In this document: positions 1 to 9,935 of the stretch, in pieces
Layout: each line of letters opens with the position of its first letter
How positions within the stretch are numbered: position 1 is the first letter of the stretch
From: Prostheceraeus crozeri
Lineage: Eukaryota; Platyhelminthes; Polycladida; Euryleptidae
Reading direction: 5' to 3'
NCBI GenBank assembly: GCA_907163375.1
Contig: CAJQUW010003043.1
Coordinates: 1-64,000, forward strand
DNA length: 64,000 nt
Position numbers and translations under genes: made by a program
The notes under the pieces: generated by a model
Told to the model about the DNA's origin: nothing
The model's input: the letters and a program-made list of their open reading frames with translations, nothing else
The model's database searches: none

Positions 1-9
1 CGCAAAAGA

Positions 10-72
10 TGTGACATCCGGTCGCAAGCGAAGCGAAGCAAAGCGAAGCGAAGCGTCGCGCCGGATGTCACA
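10..72. repeat. Short hairpin with AAGCG-type repeats at the truncated edge of Polinton copy A
   Basis: Perfect 12-bp inverted arms TGTGACATCCGG (10-21) and CCGGATGTCACA (61-72) enclose about 39 bp made largely of AAGCG/AAGCA pentamers. Homology to the other Polinton copy starts only at about position 89, so the hairpin sits just outside the break in copy A. It may be the end of another element or a rearrangement scar. The window edge hides the other side. Confidence 0.7.
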
Positions 73-75
73 CTA

Positions 76-510
76 TTAAAAAACTACTAGTATGACCAAC
101 CAGGGTGGAACATAGCCCTGACGGCGCTTTCTACGTGTCGCATACTGAATCAAGTCTTCATAACGTGAAGCATCAATCACTTTATTTTCATCTGTAATGA
201 TTTCTCCTCTATCATTTACATTGAGATGGGGCTCAATACTGTTGAAAAGAGATATGGCATGTGCGCGAGATGCTAAAGGTGTAGCAGTCGATACAGAGTC
301 ACGCATCTTATTCTTCAAGTTTTTCAATTGCTCAACAGTTTCCGATTGTAATAATACAGCACGATGTGGATCTTTGATGTGAACATTTTGCTGATAATCT
401 ATTTCTTTCCTATACATTTGATTTGCAAGAGGTTGCTTTACTTGCTGCATGGCAGTCAATTGTACATATTCATCCTGAGGAATAACAATCATGCGAGAAT
501 AAGAACTCAT
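76..510 (-). pseudogene. Truncated conserved Polinton protein (copy A)
   Basis: The first ~140 residues are nearly identical to the 230-residue gene at 36522-37214. After residue ~138 the reading frame leaves the homologous sequence at the element break near 89 and runs a few codons to a stop. The basic, proline-rich C-terminal half found in the other copy is therefore missing. An extra G in the tract at 104-106 (CAGGGTGG, versus CAGGTGG in the other copy) also disturbs the end. Function unknown. Its ATG overlaps the stop of the upstream ATPase gene by 4 bp (ATGA). Confidence 0.75.
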
Positions 511-1124
511 AGTTTGTAGATAATCATGGGAGTTTTCAAAATATCACTTCGAAATCTAAATTCTTCCGGACACTCTTGCGTAAAGTCAATGAATAAGTAA
601 CCGTATGGTTTTTCAGTAGCTGCTTGAAAAATTTCAATTAAGGCTTTTGATCCTCTGGGTGCAACTTGTCGCGCTAAAATTTCAAATTGACTTTTATCTC
701 GCGGATTCTTGAAAATAGCATAATAGTGTGTATTCAGGTTTCGTGTACGAGCTTCTTTTCCATCAGGAAACAAATTTTGTGTGATATAGATGATAAAACA
801 CCTTTTATGATGTGCTGCACGAGTGAACATATCTGTAACATCTTTTGAATTCTTACTTTCTTTTAATAAATCATCCAATACAACAACATCATTAGACTGA
901 AGTTTATCCACTGGAATAATTCCTTCATGTCGAATAAAGTTGCGACTTTGCAATTCCTGAAACAACGACGGTTGATAAATACCATAACACCAAATCACTC
1001 GATTGATAGGTTCCTTAAACAACTCCCTTCTTTTATCCAATAAATTCAGCGTGAAAACAGTTTTACCTGCATGAGATGGACCTGATACAGTCAGAACTTT
1101 ATCACATTGAAGTCTGAAATCCAT
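507..1124 (-). CDS. ATP: FtsK/HerA-type packaging ATPase (Polinton copy A)
   Basis: P-loop ATPase of the FtsK/HerA/A32 class, which in Polintons and related viruses is thought to pump the genome into capsids. Walker A is GPSHAGKT near the N-terminus and Walker B is VVVLDDL about 65 residues later, followed by a Gln-containing sensor stretch (YITQNLF). The open frame runs upstream to 1172, but there the extension starts on a non-ATG codon and overlaps the preceding gene. The ATG at 1122-1124 gives a start just ahead of the P-loop strand, as is usual for the family. Only one residue differs from the copy B protein over the shared length, so this gene looks recently functional. Confidence 0.85.
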   Translation of the reverse strand: MDFRLQCDKVLTVSGPSHAGKTVFTLNLLDKRRELFKEPINRVIWCYGIYQPSLFQELQSRNFIRHEGIIPVDKLQSNDVVVLDDLLKESKNSKDVTDMFTRAAHHKRCFIIYITQNLFPDGKEARTRNLNTHYYAIFKNPRDKSQFEILARQVAPRGSKALIEIFQAATEKPYGYLFIDFTQECPEEFRFRSDILKTPMIIYKL

Positions 1125-1162
1125 TTTATTACTTTGAGACTCAACATTTGCATAATTAACGC

Positions 1163-1511
1163 TTAGAGCCAAAGATATTTCCCAATAGGTTGCCCACGGC
1201 AGGAGCTATCATTGGAAGTATTGCTGAAAGGAAACCGCCCTTTTGTGTTAGAGTTTTCCTCTTCTTTGAAGGGTGACTTAGGATTGGAGATGAAACGCAA
1301 TTTCGTAGCATATCGCTTAAGTAACTTTCGTTGTTTTGGCGCTAATTTCTTCGTCCTCAACTTCCTCACATGAGAAAATAATTTCACAAATGAATTTATC
1401 GTTAGCATGTCGTATAGCATTGTATCGCTGATTTGCTTTCATTCGTCGGAGAGCTTGAATGGCTGAAGAAAACTTTTGACTTTTACGTTTCGTCATTTTA
1501 CGTTTCGCCAT
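1163..1511 (-). pseudogene. Frameshifted basic membrane-active-type virion protein (copy A)
   Basis: This is the counterpart of the intact 118-residue gene at 37860-38216. The first ~38 residues read in one frame from 1511. The middle part (HVRKLRTKKLAPKQ and onward) reads in another, and the hydrophobic Gly/Ala-rich tail is out of frame again. At least two small indels therefore separate it from the intact copy. The intact protein is very basic with an amphipathic C-terminal segment, like pVI/pX-type proteins of adenoviruses and adintoviruses (inference from composition and position). Confidence 0.7.
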
Positions 1512-1562
1512 TTTCCGTCTTAGTCTTTGCTAAAACCTATCTTTACCACATTTGCATAGGTA

Positions 1563-1886
1563 CTAACTATTGCGACATAAGTGACACTCGAAATGAGCAA
1601 TATCACAGTGGTTACATTTGCAAAGTTGAATGCAATTACGTATGAAACAGCGTTGACAAAAAGCATGCTTACATCTCTTGAAGATGCGCTTTTCATTTCC
1701 ATCCTTTCGCTTACATACATCGCAACACATAGTTTCACCGTTACTGATGTCTATAGCAAGTCTTTTTGAAGATATGAATTTGCTAGCCATTTCTAAATAA
1801 TAGACGCATGTACAGAAGGAATATACTTCGAGAGTGAGCAGACATAGCTCGAAAACCAGTTGTGCTACAATCAAGTACCACTGCAT
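1563..1886 (-). CDS. Membrane-anchored RING-like zinc-finger protein (copy A)
   Basis: About 107 residues. The N-terminal ~25 residues are hydrophobic and could span a membrane. The C-terminal half has Cys/His pairs in RING-like spacing: CDVC, then CKHAFCQRC, then CKCNHC and CHLC. RING-type fingers commonly act as E3 ubiquitin ligases; that role here is inference. The ATG at 1884-1886 is 2 bp after the stop of the preceding gene (TGA-AA-ATG). The other copy (38268-38591) differs at only a few residues, two of them in the linker between helix and finger. Confidence 0.6.
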   Translation of the reverse strand: MQWYLIVAQLVFELCLLTLEVYSFCTCVYYLEMASKFISSKRLAIDISNGETMCCDVCKRKDGNEKRIFKRCKHAFCQRCFIRNCIQLCKCNHCDIAHFECHLCRNS

Positions 1887-1888
1887 TT

Positions 1889-2299
1889 TCAATTTTTCTT
1901 TATGGAAAGTTGAATGTGAATATCTGAAATCGCTTCAATCACTAGACTGCTACCATGATGGTTAAATGCGTTAAGACGTTCAGCAATTTTTATCATATGT
2001 CTTTTAAAAAATTCTTGGGGGTGATCTACCACTTCCATTGAATAAGAAGCAAAATGGAAAGAGCGACTTTCCACCTCTTCCTTTCCAAAATGACTAAACT
2101 TAATTTTCGCAACTAATCGCGCCATGATAATGCTATCAGAGAATGTATTCATTAACTCTAGAAATAGAGTGCTAGCATCATCAACCACTGCTTCGATGTC
2201 GGTCTCATCTTTATGAAATTTTATCACATAATCTTGAACAGCTCCTTTTAAACTTTGCCTATGAAAACGTAATGTTCCGCAGTCGTTTGAGAAAGACAT
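1889..2299 (-). CDS. Conserved Polinton protein, ~136 aa (copy A)
   Basis: The ATG at 2297-2299 starts MSFSNDCG. The product is mixed alpha/beta and ends in a block (FFKRHMIKIAERLNAFNHHGSSLVIEAI) that recurs, as I recall, at the start of larger proteins in animal Polinton-like elements. No catalytic motif is visible. It differs from copy B at about three residues. I do not assign a function. Confidence 0.55.
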   Translation of the reverse strand: MSFSNDCGTLRFHRQSLKGAVQDYVIKFHKDETDIEAVVDDASTLFLELMNTFSDSIIMARLVAKIKFSHFGKEEVESRSFHFASYSMEVVDHPQEFFKRHMIKIAERLNAFNHHGSSLVIEAISDIHIQLSIKKN

Positions 2300-2386
2300 G
2301 ATCGCCCTTTATCTAACCCATCCATTGCATGAAAACAACAACTCTTCTCATAGTAACATTTATTGAATAACGGTAACAAGCATGCA

Positions 2387-2935
2387 TTATAAATCAATGG
2401 TTTGAAAGAGATAAAATAGATACAGCTGGTAACTATCATACAGCGAGCAATGATAACCATACAGGACTTTGGCAGTGTTGAGGTAAGGAGGAAAGAAGCA
2501 TTGGTTATGAACGTAGCTACTACAACGAACAGACAAAATAGGAACACACAAATCCTTAAAACGTTTCGTGACTTCATGATAATGTTGATTCACTCTAGTA
2601 TCCCAAGGCGGGAGCAAAATATCATCAATGATTAGATTGGGAAATACTTTCCTCTCCTTACCAGGATTATTACAAAAGATGCGTATAACATTGAAAGCAG
2701 CTAACCATCGTTTAAAGTCAATAAGAAGAGCACTCTCACAAGAAAAGCCATAGTCTTGCAAATATTTCAGATTAAGTCCATGAATGTGTTTTCTCGCCCA
2801 TTGATCAACATTGGGATCGCAGTTGGCATGTTGATGATAGACACTAACAATCTGATATGTCCAATTGTTCATAGCAATAGCACTGAGCTCCTGTACAGGT
2901 TCACCCTCACAATCCATAAAAATGATGATAGAAGC
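2387..2935 (-). CDS. DEDDh-like 3'-5' exonuclease candidate (copy A)
   Basis: The frame holds a D-x-E motif (MDCEGEP) near its N-terminus and a HIHGLN block ~40 residues later, as in DnaQ/DEDDh exonucleases. The first ATG is at 2917, but in-frame codons upstream encode a hydrophobic strand (IIIF) that normally precedes motif I. They begin immediately after a good splice acceptor (...CCGTTTTAG) at 2936-2937. I therefore start the exon at 2935, spliced from the ATG leader exon at 3902-3904 (inference). Four residues differ from the other copy. A proofreading or end-processing role would suit an element with its own polymerase. Confidence 0.5.
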   Translation of the reverse strand, partial: ASIIIFMDCEGEPVQELSAIAMNNWTYQIVSVYHQHANCDPNVDQWARKHIHGLNLKYLQDYGFSCESALLIDFKRWLAAFNVIRIFCNNPGKERKVFPNLIIDDILLPPWDTRVNQHYHEVTKRFKDLCVPILSVRCSSYVHNQCFFPPYLNTAKVLYGYHCSLYDSYQLYLFYLFQTIDL

Positions 2936-2968
2936 CTAAAACGGAAATTACACATCTAAGGAAGCGTT

Positions 2969-3217
2969 CTATAACATATTACAAAATGAAGAATTACATC
3001 GATGCTTTTCACGACAAAATACACAAATGATATGATGGCAACGAAGAAGTAAAATGTATCTAATAAGACCACGTCTACGACACTCAAAGCACATAAGCGA
3101 ATTGTCATAGGGTAGAGTTAGGAAAGGGCTAGTAATTCTCCTTCTTTGATTTGCGTTTTGATGTAGCATTCTTCTCCGACTTGCGCTTCGTACCACTGCT
3201 GTTAAGGATTTGATCAA
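2969..3217 (-). CDS. Small RING-like zinc-binding protein (copy A)
   Basis: The conserved part is the C-terminal ~45 residues, with CFEC, a CHHIIC block and CREKHRC, which looks like a compact treble-clef or RING-type finger. The open frame overlaps the basic tail of the preceding gene in another frame. The real start may be the ATG just before CFEC or a spliced exon. Only one residue differs from copy B. Function unknown. Confidence 0.45.
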   Translation of the reverse strand: MIKSLTAVVRSASRRRMLHQNANQRRRITSPFLTLPYDNSLMCFECRRRGLIRYILLLRCHHIICVFCREKHRCNSSFCNML

Positions 3218-3904
3218 TTATGTCGTCCACGTTGGGTGGTTTTGGAATATATAGGATGGATTCCATATGCATGGAGAGAGAGGCTATTTTATTATCCTTG
3301 TGTCGACCATAATATAGCCCATTCACTTTGAAAAGGATATCCCAAGTACCTTCTCCGAGCTCATCACATCTGATGGCTATTGATTGATCTCCCTCCTTCT
3401 TATAGTAAGTACACCAATGTGATACCGGTAGGCAAATGTGATTACCATCCCAAATCTTTCTATAGGGAGTATCCTTGTCATCTCTAGCCTTCCACTCTTG
3501 AGCAAGAGGAGTAGGAATGTCCATATTTAATGTCACATACTCCTCAATAATATCAAGTTGGTGGCGAATGTACGGACTCACGGGGATCAGTATGTAGTCC
3601 CCATACTGATTGTGCATTATCTTGACATCCGTGGAAGGGAGCATTCCCGTTTGGAGTACTACGCTATGATCGTCATAACGCAAGACCTGTTTAAATTTAC
3701 GCTGTAGCGCTGTAGGATTATGTACCTTGGTTGTTTCTTCCACTGGCCTCAGTTGTAGATGATCTGACCGTAGCGAACCTTGTAACGTTTGACCGCCATT
3801 TTGTCCTACTAGTGCAGCAGATGGAGTAGATGCCTGAAAATGAAAAAAGATTGTATTAAGTTTACGTTCAAGGGAGGAGAGGGAGGAAAGTAGCGACTTA
3901 CCAT
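3129..3904 (-). CDS. Spliced gene for a 235-residue Polinton protein (copy A)
   Basis: The ATG at 3902-3904 is directly followed by a GTAAGT donor (3901 downward). The acceptor CAG ends at 3834, and exon 2 (3833-3129) continues in frame, giving M-A-S-T-P. The first coding exon is thus one codon. The protein has a central block GEGTWDILFKVNG followed by YYGRHKDNKIASL, reminiscent of a beta-barrel, and a Lys-rich nuclear-localisation-like tail. A single-stranded DNA-binding role is a guess. The promoter with TATA and two CCAAT boxes lies just upstream (4001-4050). Confidence 0.65.
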
Positions 3905-4000
3905 TTTAGTTGGATAATAGAACAGGGAACTAGAGAGAGAAAATGTGCGTCCGTCACTCGTATGATTCAACGATGGAATGATTCTCACTGTGGAAGGATC

Positions 4001-4050
4001 GCTATTTATACAGAAATGCTTGATTCTCATTGGATGATGATCCTCATTGG
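4001..4050 (-). promoter_or_regulatory. TATA plus double CCAAT promoter (copy A, minus strand)
   Basis: On the minus strand, two CCAAT boxes (ATTGG on plus at 4029-4033 and 4046-4050, 17 bp apart) precede a TATA motif (TATAAATAG, plus positions about 4003-4011). The first exon of the minus-strand gene cluster lies ~100 bp downstream. The same spacing occurs in the other Polinton copy and in the polymerase promoter. Confidence 0.7.
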
Positions 4051-4080
4051 ACAATAACATCAAGCTTAATCCGAATCTGG

Positions 4081-4990
4081 CCTCCGTTTTCTCATCCGAT
4101 GCTTCGTTTGGGCGCTACACACCAAAACGTCCCAAATTCTAACTCTGTCGTTTTTTGCCAATGTCCCAAAATCTTAAATGGCGTCTCACATCTAAACGAA
4201 GACAGATAGGAACAAGCCGATTCTTTCAGTGAATTTGTCTCACTCTTAGCTTTCAAACGAGCTATGGCACGACAAAATCCGTCCACTGGAAGCCAAGATC
4301 GAAGCGAGCTGTCCAGAGGGGGGGGACGTCAGCGAAACTTTTTCTCGCCGATTGACTTGAAACTCACCATACAGATAGAGAATTTCACGCTGATTCCAAA
4401 TCTGAAATCCGTTTTCTCATCCGATGCTTCGTTTTGGCGCTACACACCAAAACGTCCCAAATTCTAACTCTGTCGTTTTTCGCCAATGTCCCAAAATCTT
4501 AAATGGCGTCTCACATCTAAACGAAGACAGATAGGAACAAGCCGATTCTTTCAGTGAATTTGTCTCACTCTTAGCTTTCAAACGAGCTATGGCACGACAA
4601 AATCCGTCCACTGGAAGCCAAGATCGAAGCAAGCTGTCCAGGGGGGGGTCAGCGAAAATTTTTCTCTCCGATGGCGTTCAAATTCACCATACCGATGCAG
4701 AATTTCACGCTGAATCCGAATCTGGCCTCCGTTTTCTCATCCGATGCTTCGTTTGGGCGCTACACACCAAAACGTGCCAAATTTTAACTCTGCCAAAATT
4801 TTGAAGAAACATTTTTTCTCGCCGATTGACTTCAAATTCACCATACCGATGCGGAATTTTACGCTGATCACGAATCTAAAGTCCGTTTCACCATTCCACC
4901 ACGCCATCCTAGACGGTCGCCCACGTCAACCTAGACGGTCGCCCACGTCAACCTAGGCGGTCGGCCACGTCAACCCATACGAGACCAACA
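4081..4990. repeat. Subterminal tandem repeats of Polinton copy A
   Basis: A unit beginning CTCATCCGATGCTTCG recurs at about 4091, 4417 and 4736, a period of 326 then 319 bp; the third unit is partial. Each unit contains a long G tract. Related sequence occurs in the subterminal regions of the complete copy (about 40790-41030 and, inverted, 20500-20640), so these repeats belong to the element. Open frames inside the repeats are not genes. Three short copies of a CCTAGACGGTCGCCCACGTC-like unit follow at 4909-4975. Confidence 0.8.
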
Positions 4991-5019
4991 CATCCGAGTC
5001 TCACACTCTGTCGTTTTCG

Positions 5020-5174
5020 AGGGGGGGGGAGGGGAGGGGGGGGAGTCAGCGAACATGTTGTGAACGTGAACCCACCTGGCCGGCACACCACGACAGACCA
5101 CAACCTCTGTCGTTCCAGAGGGGGGGAGGGGGAGGGGGGCGCGCCGGTCGGGTGTTTTTTACTTTCTTACTACT
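5020..5174. repeat. Right terminal inverted-repeat end of Polinton copy A
   Basis: Long G tracts and a CTGGCCGGCACACCACG segment match the terminal region of the complete Polinton, ending in ACTTTCTTACTACT at 5174. The left partner is outside the window. Confidence 0.7.
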
Positions 5175-5498
5175 AATGTGTGACAATTTGCTATGCTATT
5201 CTCTCAGGCAGTGTCGGTTTTAAGTTCAAAATTCGGGCCCAAAGTTGACACTCCGCGTCGAGTGCCACCGGTCCCGAATCCGTGCGAGGTCGGGAACATG
5301 GTCAAGATCACTTTATGTTTATGATGATATTAATGATGAGTTTATTTCTTTAAATGAAAATCTTCCATTACAACATGCATTTCGTATGAAGTATCATAAT
5401 AAGTTGCAAAAAAAGAATAATAAATCAATACTTTAAGATAACCGGTTAGAGCTTTCATTGCAAAGTTTGCTACACAACGGAAAAAAGCAGAAGACCTT
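5175..5498. other. No recognisable feature
   Basis: Flank of Polinton copy A. I see only short open frames with no family resemblance. Confidence 0.5.
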
Positions 5499-5798
5499 CT
5501 AAACACTTTTGTTTTTGCTTTTAATTTTGTTGCGAAATTCTCTGCAACTGAAATCAATATTAAATTTGCATATTAACAAATTCTTCAGTGTCTTTGCACA
5601 TTTATGAATCTGTTCATCGGAACAAATATTTGTCATCATCCAGAACAACCCCTTTACTCGGGCTGAAGTTCCAGGTAGACAGGATGCGTATACCCCGAAT
5701 CGTTCAAGATTCGATACAGCCACCGCTCCTTCGCTCAAATACTTAAAGAGAGTGACCCATTTTTCTTCCAATGATGTACAATTCATTTTCCACCTCAT
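5499..5798 (-). pseudogene. hAT-family transposase C-terminal dimerisation fragment
   Basis: The minus-strand frame contains EEKWVTLF, NLERFGVYASCLPGTSA and, ~25 residues later, TLKNLLICKFNIDFSC. This matches the C-terminal dimerisation block of hAT-like transposases, where a CLPGTSA stretch is followed by a V-E-R-V-F-S-like helix; here that helix reads VKGLFWMM and looks mutated. No catalytic region is found upstream, so this is an isolated 3' fragment. Confidence 0.6.
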
Positions 5799-6534
5799 TA
5801 AATTAATTAGATTCAGATGAAAAAAATCAAAATTTGAAGTATTATAATTTTATTCCATCAAAAATGACCGGGACAAAAATGACAACCGGCCTGGACGCAG
5901 GGACATACAAGTAAAAAACCGGGACATCTGGTAAGCCTATCTTTCCCCGTCTAAATCAGATTTGAGATGAAGGATTTGGATCCAACAGGTCATATGAGTC
6001 ACACCTCATCGAATGGGACTGGTTCCGAATCCGTAGGAGGGAACATTGCAAAATTGACTTATATCGGTTTTATCACATCTAAAGTCAGGGGATGTCATCG
6101 AGTGTAGGTCATGACAACCGTGCTTGCAATAATGCACTTTTGTGCTACTTTCATAAGAGGCAAAAAATCTCCTTGGTTCTTCTCAAGCACAAAATGATAT
6201 TTTCTCCTTTTATATGTACTGCGTGACATAAAAAACTTGACACTTATCATTAATGATAAGTGGCAGCTATTAAATTTCTAAGTCCATCTTACTCTCAGAT
6301 AATTTTCTATGTACCCTTTTTGCATGATGAGGATATCGTTCATCCATTTACACAGGATCAACGCTTGGACAAGTTTAAACATCGCATAATTTTTAAACTT
6401 TGTTGTCTTTTTGACATAAGTCGTAGCTGTGAAGAAGCAACAAGGATGAATTATGAAATGCATGCAGAATGATTCGCTGTGGACGTATAGCATGCGAAAT
6501 GCTGGCAAAAATTGAATGTATTGCATGTAGGTTA
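5799..6534. other. No recognisable gene
   Basis: AT-rich sequence with short overlapping open frames on both strands. None resembles a known family. It probably contains transposon flank or decayed sequence. Confidence 0.4.
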
Positions 6535-7425
6535 GCTGTTAGGAATTGGTGGATGCGTTGATGTGAAGAAGGAAATATTGCAAGACAGGAAGGATTTGGA
6601 AGACCAAAGAAAACAAGCAGAGTCACAGATTGAATGCTGATCATTGCGGCGAGGAGAAATCTGCTTCAGAGCATTTCCCGTCCAGCAATAGACTGGAAAT
6701 CTACTGCTGTAATCAACTGTTGCGCTAGAGCTGCATATCGACGCTTGTCAGAAGCGGGATCTAAATCTTGCAGACATGCTGTACGCAAACCTCTCAATAA
6801 CCTTTTGAATTTTAATGAATTTCTGCGAACCCTCTCCCCAGGGAATTCCCTGCCTCTCCCTTAAGATGGCTTGAGCGACATTCTAATTGAAGTACGGATG
6901 AGTGGCATCGCGTGATGTGGACGGAGTAACCACGGCTCACCCTCGATTTCCACGACGGAGGAGTTCGTGCTCACAGAATGCGTTGGAAGGGATACAGTAT
7001 GCTGCATTTCAGAGCATGATCGATCCGGCGAAGGTACCGTCAGGATTTTTGCCGGCATTCGGCACGATGGACGAAACGATTGCTATTGTCATCAAAACAC
7101 ATTGGATGGCAAATGTTATCTCTCGGAGGTTGTAACTGCTTATGCTATTCCAACACGTAAAGGGACACCATCTCATCATCCAAGATGAAAATGCGCGCCC
7201 GCAAAGAGCACACCAGCCAGGTGACAATAGCTCAGCAGAGGAGTAGGCCTGAATACCATAGTCTTTGCGCTCTCCTGATCTCTCAACGAACGAGATTGAG
7301 CGGGATGAGCTTGGGAAAAGGGTGAAAGACTTGCATCCACGTTCTCCTACCAATTTCGAAACACTGTCTGAAAGATTGATTTAAGAGCAATGGGGATGCT
7401 TTGAGCAAGAGAGATCAGGTGGACT
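6535..7425 (+). pseudogene. Decayed Tc1-like transposase
   Basis: Pieces in several plus frames line up in the order of a Tc1-like transposase. The HTH part has GNIARQEGFGRPKKT near 6560-6610, then ARRNLLQSISRPA, then AAYRRLSEAGSKSCR near 6730-6775. The catalytic region has a DGVTTAHPRFPRR-like stretch near 6915. The C-terminal block has IIQDENARPQRAH near 7180, then RSPDLSTNEIERDELGKRV near 7270-7330 and HPRSPTNFETLSERLI. Several stops and frameshifts make it non-functional. The DENARPQRAH and SPDLSTNEIE motifs correspond to QDNARPH and SPDLNPIE of the family. Confidence 0.75.
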
Positions 7426-7439
7426 CCATGAACTTCAGA

Positions 7440-8080
7440 GAATTAGTATAAGTTTCTATTTATGTCAAGGGCGGTCATACAAGTTGCTAAAGATGTTTGA
7501 AACAAATTTTCATCATTTGAAGAAATTTTCGAAGACCAAAGTATTCTCTCCCGAAGTATTTATGCCACAATAATTACAAATTACATAAAGTAGATACAAC
7601 GTTGCCAACGTTTCATTTTTTTTCATTTGACCCTTTCTCAAGGCAGTTGACTATAAAATCAGATGCTGCGATATGTGAATTGTTGAACCTCCAGATGTCT
7701 CGTGACGTCTGTTCAATGAAGGTTTATGAAAATCAATGAAACGAGATTCCACCAAACTTGTTTCTACAGGATCACGCAAACACCTCAGCAAATCAATGGT
7801 AAAATCATCTATTGTACGCATTATTCATACCGCAAATTTTATTGTGCTCTGACAACGCGCTGATATTATTTTTGTTCTTGATGCTGTTTTATGTTCATTA
7901 TATCTGTTATAAAAAAAGAGCGTGTTGTTTTTCCTATGCATTTGGAAATACATATCTTGCAGGTAAATTGATATACGACACAGGAGATATCACAGTTACA
8001 TTTTTCTGGAAGTCTATGGCAAACAACGCAATGTTCATGCTTATTTACTGAGTCTCTATTTTTCAGAGCGTGTCTCAACT
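7440..8080 (-). mobile_element. Penelope-like element 3' fragment with GIY-YIG-type zinc region
   Basis: The minus-strand frame 7866-8078 encodes HCVVCHRLPEKCNCDI and YQFTCKICISKCIGKTTRSF, the Cys-rich linker and start of the GIY-YIG endonuclease of Penelope-like elements. Sequence through about 7500-8060 is a near-identical inverted copy of 43655-44190. The reverse-transcriptase part is absent here. It ends close to the start of the large inverted-repeat element. Confidence 0.65.
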
Positions 8081-8153
8081 TCTTGTTACCGAAACTAACG
8101 AAGCGTATAGTTTATATTTTCGAATGAAATAATCAATTTTGCGAGTATAGCTA

Positions 8154-8848
8154 ATGTCGTTGAAGTTAGCACCAACTTCAACAACAGCTTTTTGAATAGA
8201 GTCTGTACAGAATAAGAAACCACATGTTTAGGTACTACTGATGACGCAGAGTTTGTACAGCCAAAAATTTTTCCAAAATTCGAACTCCTTCACCATCAAA
8301 ATTCAAATTTAAATTCGAAAAATTGGTGCAAGTATTGGTGCTACCTGGTTAGCGAGTTTGTACAGCATTCCGATGGAAAAATTTAGATACAAGAGCAAAA
8401 ACCTGAGTTTGTACAGCAACTTCCAGCACTTTCCTTACACGAACAACCGGAAAAAACCGCCAAAAACCGATTTTTTCAAAAAATGATAAGATTTTCCAGA
8501 AAAGTTCTTGGTGCTACATGGAAAATGAGTTTGTACAGTGCTCTAACCGGTGGAAGAGTGTTCTACTAATCCAGTCTGAGTTTGAACACATACTTCTCCG
8601 ACACTCCAGCACTCCTACGATCGGTAAATACCGGTTATTGTACAGTAACTACAAGAATACTGCCCATTCATGAACAAATCAATTGGTGCTACATGGAAAA
8701 TGAGTTTGTACAGTGCTCTGACCGGTGGAAGAGTGTTCTACTAATCCAGTCTGAGTTTGAACACACACTTCTCCGACACTCCAGCATTCCTACGACCGGT
8801 AAATACCGGTTATTGTACAGTAACTACAAGAATACTGCCCATTTATGA
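8154..8848 (+). repeat. Left terminal inverted repeat with two 175-bp tandem units
   Basis: The unit boundary GTACAGTGCTCT occurs at 8533 and 8708, a period of 175 bp. Each unit ends near CCGGTTATTGTACAG. Short GAGTTTGTACAG motifs also recur closer to the tip (about 8249, 8350, 8404 and 8527). The open frame at 8582-8848 is an accident of this repeat and is not a gene. Confidence 0.85.
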
Positions 8849-9935
8849 TCATGGAATGATAAGTTTCTCTTAGTTGGATGTCAGAGTAAGTGACTTCAAA
8901 GTCTCTTTTACCTCATGATTGGGGAAATACGACATGGTCTGGGTGTTTTTGCATCTGAGTACGTTTTCATATAGTGTTGCGAATTAAACTCCGATGATGT
9001 GTTGGGAATGTAGTATGAAATGACGGTGATGTGTTTCGCTCCTATCTTGGTAATAGAGCAACTGATCTTTAGAAGAAAATCCTAAGTGTTACCTTATCGC
9101 TACCTAGAATAGACATTTTCACATATAGAAGTGGATCTTGGTTTATTTGTGATTGCAGAATTGATTTAGCTCATTATTTCGATACACTAGGTGACATGCC
9201 ACGCTCAATCACGCGTAATTACACATGACCCCAAACATCCGTGGCTATGCGGGATATTGCTGCAATATAAGTTATATAAGTAAGTATAGTTGGCTGTCCT
9301 GTTATATAGACTTTGCGTCTCATGTGTCTGCCTGTATCAGAGGCTAAACAATGTGATAGGACCTCAATTTCATGCTCAGGGAAGGAAGATAGAACATGCT
9401 TAGCGGTTCATCTTAGTGGTTCAAGCGGCAGCGCAGACAACCGTGGACGACGCGCAAACTATAAACCAGTGGCGGGGCAACTGCCCCCCAAGAAATATCA
9501 TGGGGGGCAAGAGTATCTTCTTGCCCCCCCCCCAAATGTTCTAGGTGTATTAGGCCAGAAATATGTGGCGGATAGATGTCACTGAAAGTTGAAACTATCA
9601 TCTTCCTGTCAAATATTGCGTTTATTTCATTTCCTGTCTGTCCTAATTACGTTTCAGCTATTTATTCCTTAAATTAACTTGTTGGTGTCTATGACAGTCG
9701 TCTCTAATTTCTCCTCTCCTTGATGCAATGGTCTTCCCCAAAACGATGAATGAAAGTGCTAGCCAGCGTTCATAATCAGATATTGCCTCATCAGTTGACA
9801 CCTGAGGAGTGACCGCGCCTGGCGGGGAATTGACCAAGAACGGGTAATGATGTAAACACTGATTTCTGGCTGGGCGCGGCCCCTACATGTCCCTCTGGTC
9901 AATTTTTTTACAGTGAAATGTTCTTATGAATTTTT

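Larger units (their letters stand above)
89..5174 (-). mobile_element. Polinton/Maverick copy A, right-hand portion
   Basis: From about 89 this stretch matches 36794-41364 of the full Polinton gene for gene at a few percent divergence. It ends in a terminus ...TTTCTTACTACT at 5174 that resembles the right end of the complete copy (...TTACTTACTACT). Polintons make 6-bp target duplications, so the first flanking bases should be AATGTG (5175-5180); the partner copy is outside the window. The integrase, capsid, protease, transcription-factor-like and polymerase genes of this copy are not in view. Its genes lie on the minus strand. Confidence 0.85.

Noticed and set aside
4092-4804. Several 60-70-codon frames in both orientations
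   Set aside because: They recur with the subterminal repeat period and have no independent support.
5245-5436. 63-codon frame next to Polinton copy A
   Set aside because: No family resemblance, biased composition, and it begins in the flank without a promoter.
8582-8848. 88-codon open frame repeated in several places
   Set aside because: It lies wholly within the 175-bp tandem units of the inverted repeats, and its inverted copies at 15177-15443 and 14978-15268 follow the repeat.
8533-8850. Regular direct repeats considered as a CRISPR array
   Set aside because: Units of 175 bp without short-repeat/spacer layout, in clearly eukaryotic DNA.
9784-9800. CTGATGAGGC on the minus strand
   Set aside because: No GAAA or stem II partner follows; chance occurrence.
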